64,000 nucleotides of DNA from Desulfopila_A sp964446655 (GCA_964446655.1 CAYUPL010000008.1:24941-88940); one strand, 5' to 3'. Shown: positions 8,086 through 17,171, counted from the first letter of the stretch. Program-made: numbers and translations. Notes: a model not told the origin generated them from the letters alone.

Positions 8086-8498
8086 AATGTATTCCTCTTC
8101 GAAATGACCTTGGTTGCAAAGGGGAGTTTATTACCAGCAAGTGTCAGAGCCCTTACCGCCAGGGCCTCATCAACACCGTCAAGCTCATAAAGGATTCTAC
8201 CGGGTTTAATAGGTGCGACCCAGTATTCCGGACTACCTTTACCTTTACCCATCCGTGTCTCTGCAGGCTTTTTGGTTATCGGTTTGTCGGGAAAAACACG
8301 AATCCACACTTTTCCACCACGTTTGATTTTTCTGTTTATTGCAATACGGCCGGCTTCAATCTGCTGAGCAGTCATTCTGCCGCAGTCCAATGCTTTAAGC
8401 GCGTAGGAACCAAAACTGATGGAACTACCTTTCAGGGCAACTCCCTTCATTCTACCCTTGAAAACTTTTCTATGTTTTACTTTTTTTGGACTTAACAT
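8082..8498 (-). CDS. rplP: 50S ribosomal protein L16
   Basis: Large-subunit protein that helps position A-site tRNA. Length 138 fits the family. The start MLSPKKVKHRKVFKGRMKG and signatures such as GRMTAQQIEAGRIAINR (near residues 37-53), WIRVFPDKPITKKPAETRMG (near residues 66-85) are intact. The last bases overlap the rpmC start codon by four. Lies between rpsC and rpmC. Confidence 0.97.
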   Translation of the reverse strand: MLSPKKVKHRKVFKGRMKGVALKGSSISFGSYALKALDCGRMTAQQIEAGRIAINRKIKRGGKVWIRVFPDKPITKKPAETRMGKGKGSPEYWVAPIKPGRILYELDGVDEALAVRALTLAGNKLPFATKVISKRNTL

Positions 8499-8546
8499 CT
8501 CTTACTCCGTAATTTCACTGGGTGTCGCTATGAGAGTGGAACCTGC

Positions 8547-9194
8547 TCAAGCGGCAGGTGCGTCCACTTCACTCAGCACTTCACCTTTGAAAATCCAAAC
8601 CTTTACGCCTATAATGCCATAGGTTGTATTAGCCTCCGCCAAGGCATAATCCACATCTGCACGCAATGTGTGCAGCGGGACTCTTCCTTCACGTACCCAT
8701 TCGCATCGTGACATTTCCGCACCACCAAGACGCCCGGAGCAGGAGATTTTTATTCCTTTTACTCCAAAACGCTGGGCTGAACTTACGGCCTTTTTCATCG
8801 CTCGACGAAAGGCGACTCTCCGTTCCAGCTGGGTTGCAATGCTTTCAGCAACCAGTTGTGCATCCGCCTCCGGCCGACGAACTTCTTGAATGTCAAGTGT
8901 GACGGTTTTATTGACGAGTTTTTCAAGATCCTTTTTCAGGTTCTCAATTTCGGCGCCTTTTTTCCCTATGACAATTCCCGGTCGGGCAGTAAAAAGTTTA
9001 ATACGGACCTTGGTACCGGTACGTTCTATAATGGTTTTAGCAAGGCCGGCATGATAAAGTCTTTTTTTGATAAACTTTCTGATCTTCTGGTCTTCAAACA
9101 GGTACGTAGCGTATTCTTTATCCGCATACCATATGGAATCCCAGGTCCTGGTTATATTCAGTCTCAGTCCTAATGGATTAACCTTTTGCCCCAA
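8547..9194 (-). CDS. rpsC: 30S ribosomal protein S3
   Basis: Head protein at the mRNA entry site with helicase-like function. The 215 residues contain a KH domain with the VIGKKGAEIENLKKDLEKL loop (around residues 75-93) and the C-terminal S3 domain with CSGRLGGAEMSRCEW. The start is TTG at 9192-9194 (read as MGQKVNPLGLRLNIT), with GGAGG eight bases upstream. An in-frame stop two codons further upstream excludes a longer protein. This is one of five TTG starts in the cluster. Confidence 0.97.
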   Translation of the reverse strand: MGQKVNPLGLRLNITRTWDSIWYADKEYATYLFEDQKIRKFIKKRLYHAGLAKTIIERTGTKVRIKLFTARPGIVIGKKGAEIENLKKDLEKLVNKTVTLDIQEVRRPEADAQLVAESIATQLERRVAFRRAMKKAVSSAQRFGVKGIKISCSGRLGGAEMSRCEWVREGRVPLHTLRADVDYALAEANTTYGIIGVKVWIFKGEVLSEVDAPAA

Positions 9195-9265
9195 AATTCA
9201 ATCCTCCAACGAAGTTAATTTCATGATAAAATACCTGTAGATACAATAGACCACATGGCGCAATC

Positions 9266-9598
9266 TTACATTTCATCCAATACAACGGTGATATGGCTTG
9301 ACCTTTTAATAATTCCGGTAGCCCTCCCCATTGCCCGCGGACGGATTCTCTTCAGAGATGGTCCACCATCAATCACGATTTTTTTCACATAAAGATTATC
9401 CACATCAACATGGTCATCCTGAGTTGCGTTGGCTAGAGCAGATTCTATTACTTTCCGCAAGATTGTCGCACCCTTTTTAGGCATGAATCGCAATGTGGTA
9501 ACAGCCTGGTCTACTCCCATACCTCTTACTACATCAGCAACAAGGCGTGCTTTCTGTGGCGAGATACGGATATATTTTCCTACGGCTTTCGCTTCCAT
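9266..9598 (-). CDS. rplV: 50S ribosomal protein L22
   Basis: Lines the nascent-peptide exit tunnel with its beta hairpin. The 110-residue product shows KYIRISPQKARLVADVVRG (residues 8-26) and the hairpin/C-terminal segment with IDGGPSLKRIRPRAMGRA, both diagnostic. It lies between rpsS and rpsC. ATG at 9596-9598. Confidence 0.97.
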   Translation of the reverse strand: MEAKAVGKYIRISPQKARLVADVVRGMGVDQAVTTLRFMPKKGATILRKVIESALANATQDDHVDVDNLYVKKIVIDGGPSLKRIRPRAMGRATGIIKRSSHITVVLDEM

Positions 9599-9644
9599 AG
9601 TATGTACTCCCGGTGAGTCCTTGGGGACACGTTGTCGTTTCTAA

Positions 9645-9920
9645 TTATCTCTTTCCTTTTTTATCACTTGCATGGCCATAGTAAGTCCGAGTGGGTGAAA
9701 ACTCACCAAGCTTGTGACCAACCATGTTTTCAGTGACAAAAACCGGTATGAATTTCTTTCCGTTATGCACAGCAAAGGTCAAACCAACCATTTCGGGGCA
9801 GACATCAGAACGTCTTGACCAGGTTTTTATGACTTTTCGTGATCCGCTTTCGTTGGCTTTAACAACCTTCTCCATAAGATGGTCGTCGACGAAAGGACCT
9901 TTCTTAATTGAACGGGACAT
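9645..9920 (-). CDS. rpsS: 30S ribosomal protein S19
   Basis: Head protein that forms bridges with the large subunit together with S13. The 91 residues start MSRSIKKGPFVDDHLMEKV and carry the conserved C-terminal GHKLGEFSPTRTYYGHASDK. It begins 17 bases after the rplB stop and is followed by rplV. Length and place are standard. Confidence 0.97.
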   Translation of the reverse strand: MSRSIKKGPFVDDHLMEKVVKANESGSRKVIKTWSRRSDVCPEMVGLTFAVHNGKKFIPVFVTENMVGHKLGEFSPTRTYYGHASDKKGKR

Positions 9921-9937
9921 ACCTTACTCCTTGCATA

Positions 9938-10759
9938 TTATGATCTCCGCTTGACAATAAACTTGTCGGAAGTCTTATTCGTTCTAGTCTTATATCCTTT
10001 AGCAGGAACGCCCCAGGGAGATACCGGATGACGCCCGCCGGAGCTCTTGCCCTCTCCACCACCCATGGGATGATCGACAGGGTTCATGGCTACACCTCGT
10101 ACATGTGGGCGTTTTCCGGTCCATCTTTTCCGTCCGGCTTTGCCGAGCTTTTGGCTTTCGTGTTCCCGGTTCCCAACCTGACCTATACAGGCTCTACATA
10201 AATTATTAAATTTACGAAGTTCACCCGATGGCAGTTTTACAAGGACATATTTTCCTTCCTTGGCCATCAGTTGAGCAGCTGCTCCGGCACTTCGAACCAA
10301 CTGAGCACCTTTGCCTATTTTCATCTCAAGATTGTGTATAATCGTGCCGAGCGGAATATTAACCAGCGGCAGACAGTTACCAGGTTGAATGTCAACCTTT
10401 TCTCCAGCCTCGATTGTATCACCGACTTTAATACCGTTGGGAGCAAGAATATATTTCTTTTCCCCATCGACATAATTAAGCAGAGCAATATTTGCCGACC
10501 TGTTCGGGTCGTATTCCAATGCGACCACTTTAGCGCTGATATCGGTTTTATCACGCTTAAAATCAATCATTCGATATTTGCGTTTATGTCCTCCACCAAT
10601 ATGCCTTGAAGTGATGCGTCCATAATTGTTTCTTCCGCCGGTTTTTGACTGACTTACAACAAGGCTTTTTTCGGGCCTTTTGCTCGACAAATCAGGATTT
10701 TTAATCGACACATGGTGTCGTTTTCCGGCTGATGTAGGTTTATATGTCTTAATAGCCAT
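9938..10759 (-). CDS. rplB: 50S ribosomal protein L2
   Basis: Large-subunit protein needed for subunit joining and peptidyl-transferase integrity. The 273 residues contain the OB and SH3-like domains. The C-terminal catalytic-site signature is intact: RGVAMNPVDHPMGGGEGKSS (near residues 221-240), including the conserved His. Located between rplW and rpsS. ATG at 10757-10759. Confidence 0.98.
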   Translation of the reverse strand: MAIKTYKPTSAGKRHHVSIKNPDLSSKRPEKSLVVSQSKTGGRNNYGRITSRHIGGGHKRKYRMIDFKRDKTDISAKVVALEYDPNRSANIALLNYVDGEKKYILAPNGIKVGDTIEAGEKVDIQPGNCLPLVNIPLGTIIHNLEMKIGKGAQLVRSAGAAAQLMAKEGKYVLVKLPSGELRKFNNLCRACIGQVGNREHESQKLGKAGRKRWTGKRPHVRGVAMNPVDHPMGGGEGKSSGGRHPVSPWGVPAKGYKTRTNKTSDKFIVKRRS

Positions 10760-10817
10760 GATTTCCCAATCGCTCCATCATCTTTGTGTTCGATAGATTC
10801 ACTTTCATTGAGTGTAT

Positions 10818-10836
10818 TTCAGCATTCACTGCTGAA
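10818..10836 (-). other. Intercistronic hairpin between rplW and rplB
   Basis: A perfect 7-bp inverted repeat with a 5-base loop (ttcagca / tgctgaa) lies in the 89-base gap between the rplW stop and the rplB start. No T-run follows, so it is not a terminator. It may be an mRNA processing or stability element, but no function is shown. Confidence 0.45.
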
Positions 10837-10848
10837 CCAATACGGTTT

Positions 10849-11136
10849 CTACAATTCGTCGGTAAAATTAATTTCACCTTCGCGCAGGGTTACATAAGCT
10901 TTCTTCCAATTTGACGTGTACCCTATGGTTTTTCCGACTCTTTTCTGTTTGCCATGTATGCTCGCGGTGCGCACATCTTTTACTTTTACCTTGAACATCT
11001 TTTCAACCGCATTTTTGATATCTATCTTATTCGCCTTAGGATGGACTTTAAAAACAGCCTTTCCATCTATTTCCTGAAGCAGGGTTGCCTTTTCGGTGAG
11101 ACAGGGTCCTTTCAGTACATCATGTTGATTTTTCAT
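10849..11136 (-). CDS. rplW: 50S ribosomal protein L23
   Basis: Exit-tunnel protein, main docking point for trigger factor and SRP. With ATG at 11134-11136 the product is 95 residues (MKNQHDVLKGPCLTEKATLL). This ATG overlaps the rplD stop as ATGA, a classic coupled junction, and AGAGGTG lies six bases upstream. A GTG three codons earlier is possible but less well placed. The core VHPKANKIDIKNAVEKMFKV is typical. Confidence 0.96.
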   Translation of the reverse strand: MKNQHDVLKGPCLTEKATLLQEIDGKAVFKVHPKANKIDIKNAVEKMFKVKVKDVRTASIHGKQKRVGKTIGYTSNWKKAYVTLREGEINFTDEL

Positions 11137-11756
11137 GCCAAGCACCTCTTTTCAAGACTTTCAATGACAGGCTGAACAAGCACCAGCTTTTTATGCAGGA
11201 GGATGTCATAGACATTAAGGCCTTCAGCAGGTAATATCTTGAATCCGTTGACATTACGAGATGATTTTTCAAGATTGTCATTTTGTCCGGCGACAACGAT
11301 CAAGCCGTTGTCAACATCTAAGATATTCATTATATTAACAAAGTCTTTAGTTTTGATAGCATCCATGGTGATATCATCAAGCACCAGTAGATTTCCTTCC
11401 TGTAGCCGTGCACTCATGGCCATGGCCAACGCCTGCTTTCTGACTTTCTTGTTAATTTTAAAGCTGAAATCACGAGGCTTGGGCCCAAAAGTAACTCCAC
11501 CACCACGCCAGATTGGTGATCTACGAGAACCGGATCGCGCCCTGCCCGTACCTTTTTGTCTCCACGGTTTGGCGCCACCACCACGCACCTCGACTCGTGT
11601 CTTCGTACAGGCGGTACCGGCACGCCGGGCAGCCCTTTGCATGCGCACAACATCGTGCAGTACATGCTCCTTGACGTCTAGATCAAACACTTTTTCGTTT
11701 AATCCAATCTCGCCAACTTTTTCCTTCTTGGTATTATATATATCTACAGTTGACAT
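11133..11756 (-). CDS. rplD: 50S ribosomal protein L4
   Basis: Large-subunit protein with an extended loop that lines the exit tunnel. The 207 residues show the loop signature GGGAKPWRQKGTGRARSGS (about residues 59-77) followed by SPIWRGGGVTFGP. In E. coli L4 also represses the S10 operon; no matching leader was identified here because rpsJ follows tuf by only a few bases. Overlaps rplW by four bases. Confidence 0.97.
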   Translation of the reverse strand: MSTVDIYNTKKEKVGEIGLNEKVFDLDVKEHVLHDVVRMQRAARRAGTACTKTRVEVRGGGAKPWRQKGTGRARSGSRRSPIWRGGGVTFGPKPRDFSFKINKKVRKQALAMAMSARLQEGNLLVLDDITMDAIKTKDFVNIMNILDVDNGLIVVAGQNDNLEKSSRNVNGFKILPAEGLNVYDILLHKKLVLVQPVIESLEKRCLA

Positions 11757-11791
11757 TACACTCTCCTTGAACCGGATAATCCTCAGAATTG

Positions 11792-12421
11792 CTACTTGGT
11801 AAAGATTTTAACCAGGCCGTTTTTGCCACCTGGGACCGGTCCCTTAACAAGCAAAACGTTGTCCTCGGTGCGTACATCGATAACAATTATGTTCTTTTTT
11901 AAAACGGTATCATTACCCATGCGGCCAGGCATTTTTTTTCCCTTAACTACTCGCCCAGGCCATGCACTACACCCGATTGAGCCAGGAGCACGATGAAATC
12001 CGGAACCATGGCCGGCACCACCGCCACCAAAACCATGACGCTTGATGACACCCTGGAAACCACGCCCCTTGCTGACCCCTTGAATGTCGACAATATCTCC
12101 AACTTTGATAACATCCTCAAGAGACAGTGCTTGGCCAACCTGGTAATCAGCAGGATTATCAACCCTGAACTCCCGGATATGGTAAAACCCTACCGTACCA
12201 GCTTTCTGACAATGTCCACCAATCGGCTTATTGACCCGAGCAGCTTTCTTTGCCGAGAAGCCTACCTGAATAGCTTTATAACCGTCGATCTCAATTGATT
12301 TGACTTGAAGAACCGTACATGGACCAGCTTCTATAACCGTTACCGGAGTTGCTTCACCGATTTCACTGTACACTCTGGTCATTCCAACTTTTTTTCCTAA
12401 TATACCTGTTGTCTTTGGCAT
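11792..12421 (-). CDS. rplC: 50S ribosomal protein L3
   Basis: Early-assembly large-subunit protein that reaches toward the peptidyl-transferase centre. The 209 residues contain GILGKKVGMTRVY (residues 6-18) and the central extension with GFQGVIKRHGFGGGGAGHGS, where the Gln that many bacteria methylate would lie. Ends with PGGKNGLVKIFTK. Placed between rpsJ and rplD, as in the standard S10 set. Confidence 0.97.
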   Translation of the reverse strand: MPKTTGILGKKVGMTRVYSEIGEATPVTVIEAGPCTVLQVKSIEIDGYKAIQVGFSAKKAARVNKPIGGHCQKAGTVGFYHIREFRVDNPADYQVGQALSLEDVIKVGDIVDIQGVSKGRGFQGVIKRHGFGGGGAGHGSGFHRAPGSIGCSAWPGRVVKGKKMPGRMGNDTVLKKNIIVIDVRTEDNVLLVKGPVPGGKNGLVKIFTK

Positions 12422-12461
12422 AACCTTACCTGCTGCTTCAAATTAACTTTGAATATCTGCT

Positions 12462-12776
12462 CTACGGCAGTTTAATTTCAACATCAACTCCTGCGGAAAG
12501 CTCAAGCTTCATCAGCAGGTCTATGGTCTGCTGAGTAGGTTCGAGGATATCCAAGAGACGACGATGAGTCCTCATCTCGAACTGCTCTCGAGATTTTTTA
12601 TCAACGTGAGGAGAACGGAGAACGCAGAATTTATTTATCGAGGTCGGCAATGGTATGGGGCCTGCGACAGCTGATCCGGTTCTACGAGCGGTTTCGACAA
12701 TCTCTGAGGTGGATTGATCGAGCAGTTTATGATCGTAGGCTTTTAAACGAATACGAATTTTCTCTGTAGGTATCAT
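12462..12776 (-). CDS. rpsJ: 30S ribosomal protein S10 / NusE
   Basis: Head protein of the small subunit; as NusE it pairs with NusB (also in this window) in antitermination complexes and links NusG to the ribosome. I take the second of two adjacent ATG codons (12774-12776), 104 residues, because AAAGGTG is then correctly spaced. The first ATG at 12777-12779 gives one extra Met. The core IRIRLKAYDHKLLDQS is diagnostic. It lies a few bases downstream of tuf copy 1, so the str and S10 sets form one unit here. Confidence 0.96.
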   Translation of the reverse strand: MIPTEKIRIRLKAYDHKLLDQSTSEIVETARRTGSAVAGPIPLPTSINKFCVLRSPHVDKKSREQFEMRTHRRLLDILEPTQQTIDLLMKLELSAGVDVEIKLP

Positions 12777-12785
12777 CATGCACCT

Positions 12786-13976
12786 TTAATTTACAATTTC
12801 ACTGATAACGCCGGCACCTACGGTACGTCCACCCTCACGGATGGCAAATCGCAGCCCCGCATCCATCGCGATCGGAGTGATCAGTTCTGCCGTTACGGAT
12901 ACATTATCGCCAGGCATTACCATTTCAACACCATCGGGAAGCGTTACAATACCTGTAACATCCGTTGTTCGGAAATAGAACTGCGGCCGATATCCATTAA
13001 AAAACGGAGTATGACGACCGCCCTCTTCCTTACCGAGGATATAGCACTCCGCCTTGAACTGCGTATGCGGCGTAATGGAACCAGGCTTGGCTAGTACCTG
13101 GCCACGCTCGATCTCATCACGTTTGACACCACGCAGAAGAGCACCGATATTATCACCGGCCTGACCTTCGTCTAAAAGCTTGCGAAACATCTCAACACCA
13201 GTGCAGGTGGTCTTATGGGTTTTACGAATACCGACTATCTCCACTTCCTCGCCAACCTTGATAACACCACGCTCTATTCTACCCGTGGCAACCGTGCCGC
13301 GGCCTGATATGGAAAAAACATCTTCCACCGGCATCAAAAACGGTTTCGCTATGTCACGCTCCGGTTCCGGTATATACGAGTCCACCGCATCCATGAGCTC
13401 CCAGATGCATTTGGTCGCCTCTTCATCTTCCGGATTCTCCAAGGCTTTCAAGGCAGATCCCTGCACTATTGGAATGTCATCTCCTGGAAATTCATAGTTG
13501 TCCAGCAACTCACGAAGCTCCATCTCCACTAGCTCTATCAGCTCTTCGTCATCAACCATGTCACATTTGTTGAGGAAGACAACGATTGCAGGAACACCTA
13601 CCTGACGGGCAAGCAGAATATGCTCGCGGGTCTGGGGCATGGCGCCGTCTGTTGCCGCAACCACCAGAATCGCACCATCCATCTGCGCCGCTCCGGTGAT
13701 CATGTTTTTGATGTAGTCGGCGTGGCCGGGACAATCGACATGGGCATAATGACGCTTGACCGTCTCATACTCAACATGCGCCGTGGCAATGGTGATACCG
13801 CGTTCTTTCTCTTCCGGCGCTTTATCAATCTCGCTGAAGTCAGTGAATTTCGCCTGACCTTTTGTAGACAACACCCGAGTGATCGCTGCTGTCAAAGTGG
13901 TTTTACCATGATCGATGTGACCAACAGTTCCTACATTGACATGTGGTTTAGTCCTTTGAAATTTTTCCTTTGACAT
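12786..13976 (-). CDS. tuf: Elongation factor Tu (copy 1)
   Basis: GTPase that brings aminoacyl-tRNA to the ribosome. The 396-residue protein has the three EF-Tu domains. GTP-binding motifs are intact: GHIDHGKT at residues 19-26, DCPGH at 81-85 and NKCD at 136-139. It lies between fusA and rpsJ in the str/S10 unit. A second gene at 29502 encodes the same protein except for the last residue (Asn here, Gln there). The two genes also look identical at DNA level from the third-last codon to just past the start codon, which points to gene conversion. Confidence 0.98.
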   Translation of the reverse strand: MSKEKFQRTKPHVNVGTVGHIDHGKTTLTAAITRVLSTKGQAKFTDFSEIDKAPEEKERGITIATAHVEYETVKRHYAHVDCPGHADYIKNMITGAAQMDGAILVVAATDGAMPQTREHILLARQVGVPAIVVFLNKCDMVDDEELIELVEMELRELLDNYEFPGDDIPIVQGSALKALENPEDEEATKCIWELMDAVDSYIPEPERDIAKPFLMPVEDVFSISGRGTVATGRIERGVIKVGEEVEIVGIRKTHKTTCTGVEMFRKLLDEGQAGDNIGALLRGVKRDEIERGQVLAKPGSITPHTQFKAECYILGKEEGGRHTPFFNGYRPQFYFRTTDVTGIVTLPDGVEMVMPGDNVSVTAELITPIAMDAGLRFAIREGGRTVGAGVISEIVN

Positions 13977-14000
13977 TGTCGTTCCTCATTATGAATTGAA

Positions 14001-16079
14001 TCATATTCCTCGAATTTTTTTAATAATACCCTCAGCCTTGGCGGCAGGAACTACATCATACTCTAAAAACTGCATTGTAAAATTGGCCCGTCCCTGGGTA
14101 GCTGATCTCAACGAAGTCGAGTAACCAAACATTTCAGCCAGAGGAACATGGGCATGAATGGTCTGCAGATCTCCTGCAGGTTCTACGCCCGTTATTTTTG
14201 CTCTTTTGGCGTGCAGGTCCGACATTACTTCACCGAGGTAATCTTCCGGTGATACCACTTCAAGATTCATCAGCGGTTCGAGCAGCACAGGTTTCGCCTC
14301 CGCCGCTGTTCTTCTGATAGCCATGGCCGCAGATACCCCGAATGCCATTTCCGTCGATTCATCATCATGGTAAGATCCACCTACCAGACTCACTCTCAGG
14401 TCAGTCAGGGGATATCCGATAAGCGGGCCTGAATCCAGTGTGTCTTTGATACCTCGTTCTATCGCGCCAAGAAATTCATGTGGTATAGTTTCCTGGTCAA
14501 CTTTACTGACGAACTCTATACCGGCACCCCTCGGAAGCGGCTCAACCTCCAGGATCACGTGACCGTACTGCCCTTTTGCTCCGGTCTGCTGATCAAATTT
14601 TCCTTCACCACCGGCAGCGGCGCTGATCGTTTCCTTAAAAGCGACCTGAGGAGTACCCACATTAGCTGACACCTTGAAATCGCTTAACAAGCGATCAACT
14701 ATAATTTCGAGATGCAGTTCTCCCATTCCTGAAATTATAGTCTGACCGGTGTCTTCATCCACGTTTATGGTAAAGGATGGATCTTCAAGAGCAATTTTGG
14801 CCAGGGATTCAGAAAGTTTTTTCTCCTCGGCTTTACTCTTAGGCTCTATCGCTATACCAATAACAGGTTCTGGAAACTCCATACTTTCCAGTATGATAAA
14901 ATCACCACTTTGACAAAGTGTATCCCCGGTGGTGGTGAATTTGAGCCCTACAATTGCTCCAATGTCTCCAGTGCTTATTTCATTCACCTCTTCACGCTTG
15001 TTGGCATGAAGCTTAAGCAATTTACTGATCTTCTCTTTTTTCTTCTTAACCGGATTGTAGACTTTATCTCCAATCTTTAATGATCCGGAGTAGATCCTTA
15101 TAAATGCAAGACTCTCGACAAAGGAGTCGCTCATCAGCTTAAAAACAAGGCCACAGAAAGGCTGCTCCGGCGTCGTCTCGCGAGCAACCGGCTCACCAGC
15201 CTGATCAAGGCCGTCCACCCTACTGATATCTAGCGGGGATGGAAGATAACGCACTACCCCATCAAGAAGTGGTTGAATTCCTTTGTTTTTAAATGCACTG
15301 CCGCAGAACACCGGGACCAGTTCGAGGGCCAAAGTCGCTTTACGTAATGCAGTATATATCTCAGTCGCAGATACCTTGGTATCTTCTAAATATTTTTCCA
15401 TGACCCCCTCATCGAAGTCGGCCAACTTCTCGAGGAGTGACATACGTGCGGCCGAGAACATTTCTCTGTGTTCGGCAGGAATATCTCTAACGACGATTTC
15501 CTGTCCAAGAGACTGCTCATTGAATTCGAGCATAGTCTCTTCTATCAGATCGATAACTCCGGTGAAACCCGACTCTTTACCTACAGGAATCTGGATTGCT
15601 ACCGGATTTGCACCAAGTTTCTTCGACATCATTTGCAGACATCGACCAAAATCGGCTCCAATCCGATCCATTTTGTTAACGAAGGCTATTCGCGGAATAT
15701 GATATTTATCCGCCTGCCTCCATACCGTTTCCGACTGGGGCTCAACACCTCCCACAGCACAGAAGACGGCGACCACACCATCAAGAACCCTTAGACACCT
15801 TTCTACTTCTACGGTAAAATCAACGTGTCCCGGAGTATCTATTATGTTGATCTTATGGTCGTTCCAGAAGCACGTTGTGGCAGCAGAAGTGATGGTGATC
15901 CCTCTCTCCTGCTCCTGCTCCATCCAGTCCATAACTGCATTGCCGTCATGAACCTCGCCGATCTTATAGGATCGACCTGTGTAATACAAAACTCTTTCAG
16001 TCGTAGTCGTTTTTCCTGCATCAATATGGGCCATTATGCCGATATTGCGCACAACCGATAAATCTTTTCGGGCAGCCAT
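14001..16079 (-). CDS. fusA: Elongation factor G
   Basis: GTPase that drives translocation of tRNA and mRNA on the ribosome. The 692 residues match the family length. The P-loop AHIDAGKTT lies at residues 17-25, with DTPGHVDFTVEVER and the NKMD base-specificity motif following. Domains II to V are complete, ending in VVPAAKAEGIIKKIRG. It lies between rpsG and tuf copy 1, the classical str arrangement. No second EF-G is seen in the window. Confidence 0.98.
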   Translation of the reverse strand: MAARKDLSVVRNIGIMAHIDAGKTTTTERVLYYTGRSYKIGEVHDGNAVMDWMEQEQERGITITSAATTCFWNDHKINIIDTPGHVDFTVEVERCLRVLDGVVAVFCAVGGVEPQSETVWRQADKYHIPRIAFVNKMDRIGADFGRCLQMMSKKLGANPVAIQIPVGKESGFTGVIDLIEETMLEFNEQSLGQEIVVRDIPAEHREMFSAARMSLLEKLADFDEGVMEKYLEDTKVSATEIYTALRKATLALELVPVFCGSAFKNKGIQPLLDGVVRYLPSPLDISRVDGLDQAGEPVARETTPEQPFCGLVFKLMSDSFVESLAFIRIYSGSLKIGDKVYNPVKKKKEKISKLLKLHANKREEVNEISTGDIGAIVGLKFTTTGDTLCQSGDFIILESMEFPEPVIGIAIEPKSKAEEKKLSESLAKIALEDPSFTINVDEDTGQTIISGMGELHLEIIVDRLLSDFKVSANVGTPQVAFKETISAAAGGEGKFDQQTGAKGQYGHVILEVEPLPRGAGIEFVSKVDQETIPHEFLGAIERGIKDTLDSGPLIGYPLTDLRVSLVGGSYHDDESTEMAFGVSAAMAIRRTAAEAKPVLLEPLMNLEVVSPEDYLGEVMSDLHAKRAKITGVEPAGDLQTIHAHVPLAEMFGYSTSLRSATQGRANFTMQFLEYDVVPAAKAEGIIKKIRGI

Positions 16080-16119
16080 CAGTCCAATCCTTAAAAGTTT
16101 ACTTTTAGTGACGTCTGCC

Positions 16120-16140
16120 CTGAGGGCAATTTGCCCTCAG
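16120..16140 (-). promoter_or_regulatory. Perfect palindrome directly after rpsG stop
   Basis: A 21-base perfect dyad (10-bp arms ctgagggcaa / ttgccctcag around a single central base) begins three bases after the rpsG stop codon, in the rpsG-fusA gap. As RNA it would form a roughly 9-bp stem with a very small loop. There is no following T-run, so it is more likely a processing, stability or regulatory hairpin than a terminator. In E. coli S7 represses its operon through an RNA site in the rpsL-rpsG gap; whether this hairpin plays such a role is speculation. Confidence 0.55.
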
Positions 16141-16143
16141 CTG

Positions 16144-16617
16144 TTACCAGCGATAATGTGCAAACGCCTTGTTGGCCTCTGCCATTCTATGCGTATCATC
16201 ACGTTTTTTCACGGAACCGCCTCTGTTGTTATAGGCGTCGAGCAACTCAGCTGCCAGTTTATCCGACATTGATTTGCCGGATCTGGATTTAGCAAAAGAG
16301 ATGATCCAGCGAATAGCCAGAGCATTTCGTCTTGCCTGTCGAACTTCCATGGGCACCTGATAGGTTGCACCACCGACTCTTCGTGACTTTACCTCAACCT
16401 TGGGTCGCACTTTTTCCATTGCTTCCTCAAATACGGTCAGGGCATCCTCTTCTTGAATCTTGGTGGAAACAATATCCATTGCATCATAAAAAATACGCTG
16501 TGCAAGGCTTTTTTTACCCCTCTCCATTAATCCGTTGGTAAACTTACTTACCAGAACGCTGTTAAAGCGTGGATCAGGGTCAATCGGTCGTTTTTCTATT
16601 AATCTTCTACGCGACAT
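16144..16617 (-). CDS. rpsG: 30S ribosomal protein S7
   Basis: Primary 16S rRNA-binding protein that nucleates head assembly. The 157 residues start MSRRRLIEKRPIDPDPRFNS and carry the signature region with KSRRVGGATYQVPMEVR (about residues 76-92). It follows rpsL by 29 bases and precedes fusA. Length and position are normal. Confidence 0.97.
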   Translation of the reverse strand: MSRRRLIEKRPIDPDPRFNSVLVSKFTNGLMERGKKSLAQRIFYDAMDIVSTKIQEEDALTVFEEAMEKVRPKVEVKSRRVGGATYQVPMEVRQARRNALAIRWIISFAKSRSGKSMSDKLAAELLDAYNNRGGSVKKRDDTHRMAEANKAFAHYRW

Positions 16618-16646
16618 TTCTATCCTCTCTTACCACGGCAACTCTT

Positions 16647-17018
16647 TTAAGAAGGTCGCTTGGCACCATATTTTGATCGACCCTGACGTCTATCAGAAAC
16701 TCCCAGCGTATCGAGAGTACCACGTACAATATGGTAACGGACACCCGGAAGGTCTTTCACCCTGCCACCCCGTATCAAAACAACTGAGTGCTCCTGGAGA
16801 TTATGTCCTATTCCAGGGATATACGACGTTACCTCAATACCATTGGTCAGCCTTACTCTGGCCACTTTTCTCAAGGCGGAGTTCGGCTTTTTCGGGGTGG
16901 TTGTGTACACTCTTACGCAAACCCCTCTTTTCTGAGGTGATCCTTTCAAGGCCGGAGTATTCGTCTTTTTGACGATTTTCTTTCTGCCGTGCCTTACTAG
17001 CTGGTTAATTGTTGGCAT
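16647..17018 (-). CDS. rpsL: 30S ribosomal protein S12
   Basis: Decoding-centre protein. The 123 residues contain the functional loops TTPKKPNSALRKVARVRL (around residues 40-57, including the Lys position tied to streptomycin response in other bacteria) and LIRGGRVKDLPGVRYH (around 83-98, the second such region). Both look wild type. It is the first gene after the candidate promoter at 17113-17141 and leads the str/S10/spc unit. Confidence 0.97.
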   Translation of the reverse strand: MPTINQLVRHGRKKIVKKTNTPALKGSPQKRGVCVRVYTTTPKKPNSALRKVARVRLTNGIEVTSYIPGIGHNLQEHSVVLIRGGRVKDLPGVRYHIVRGTLDTLGVSDRRQGRSKYGAKRPS

Positions 17019-17084
17019 CGTTTTTTACTGCTCCTGTTCGATTAACCTTAGAATAAAATATCCGATTAACAGTGTATCTCAAAC

Positions 17085-17102
17085 CGTGCTGATCGCAGCA
17101 CG
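17085..17102 (-). promoter_or_regulatory. Hairpin at predicted 5' end of the rpsL message
   Basis: A 7-bp stem with a 4-base loop (cgtgctg / cagcacg) sits just downstream of the candidate promoter. It would fall within the first nucleotides of the rpsL transcript. No T-run follows. A role in mRNA stability or in control by a ribosomal protein is possible but not shown. Confidence 0.4.
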
Positions 17103-17112
17103 AAAGAGATTA

Positions 17113-17141
17113 TAAATACAACATCGTAAGAACACTGTCAA
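17113..17141 (-). promoter_or_regulatory. Candidate sigma70 promoter for rpsL-rpsG-fusA-tuf-S10 unit
   Basis: On the minus strand a perfect -35 box (TTGACA, 17136-17141) is followed after 17 bases by an A/T-rich -10 region (TATTTA, immediately followed by TAAT). It lies in the 153-base gap between rpsL and rpoC and points toward rpsL. The -35 match is strong and the -10 is only partial. Readthrough from rpoBC may add to expression, since no terminator was seen after rpoC. Confidence 0.55.
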
Positions 17142-17171
17142 GGACAAAAAGATCTCAAAAAATCATTAAAA

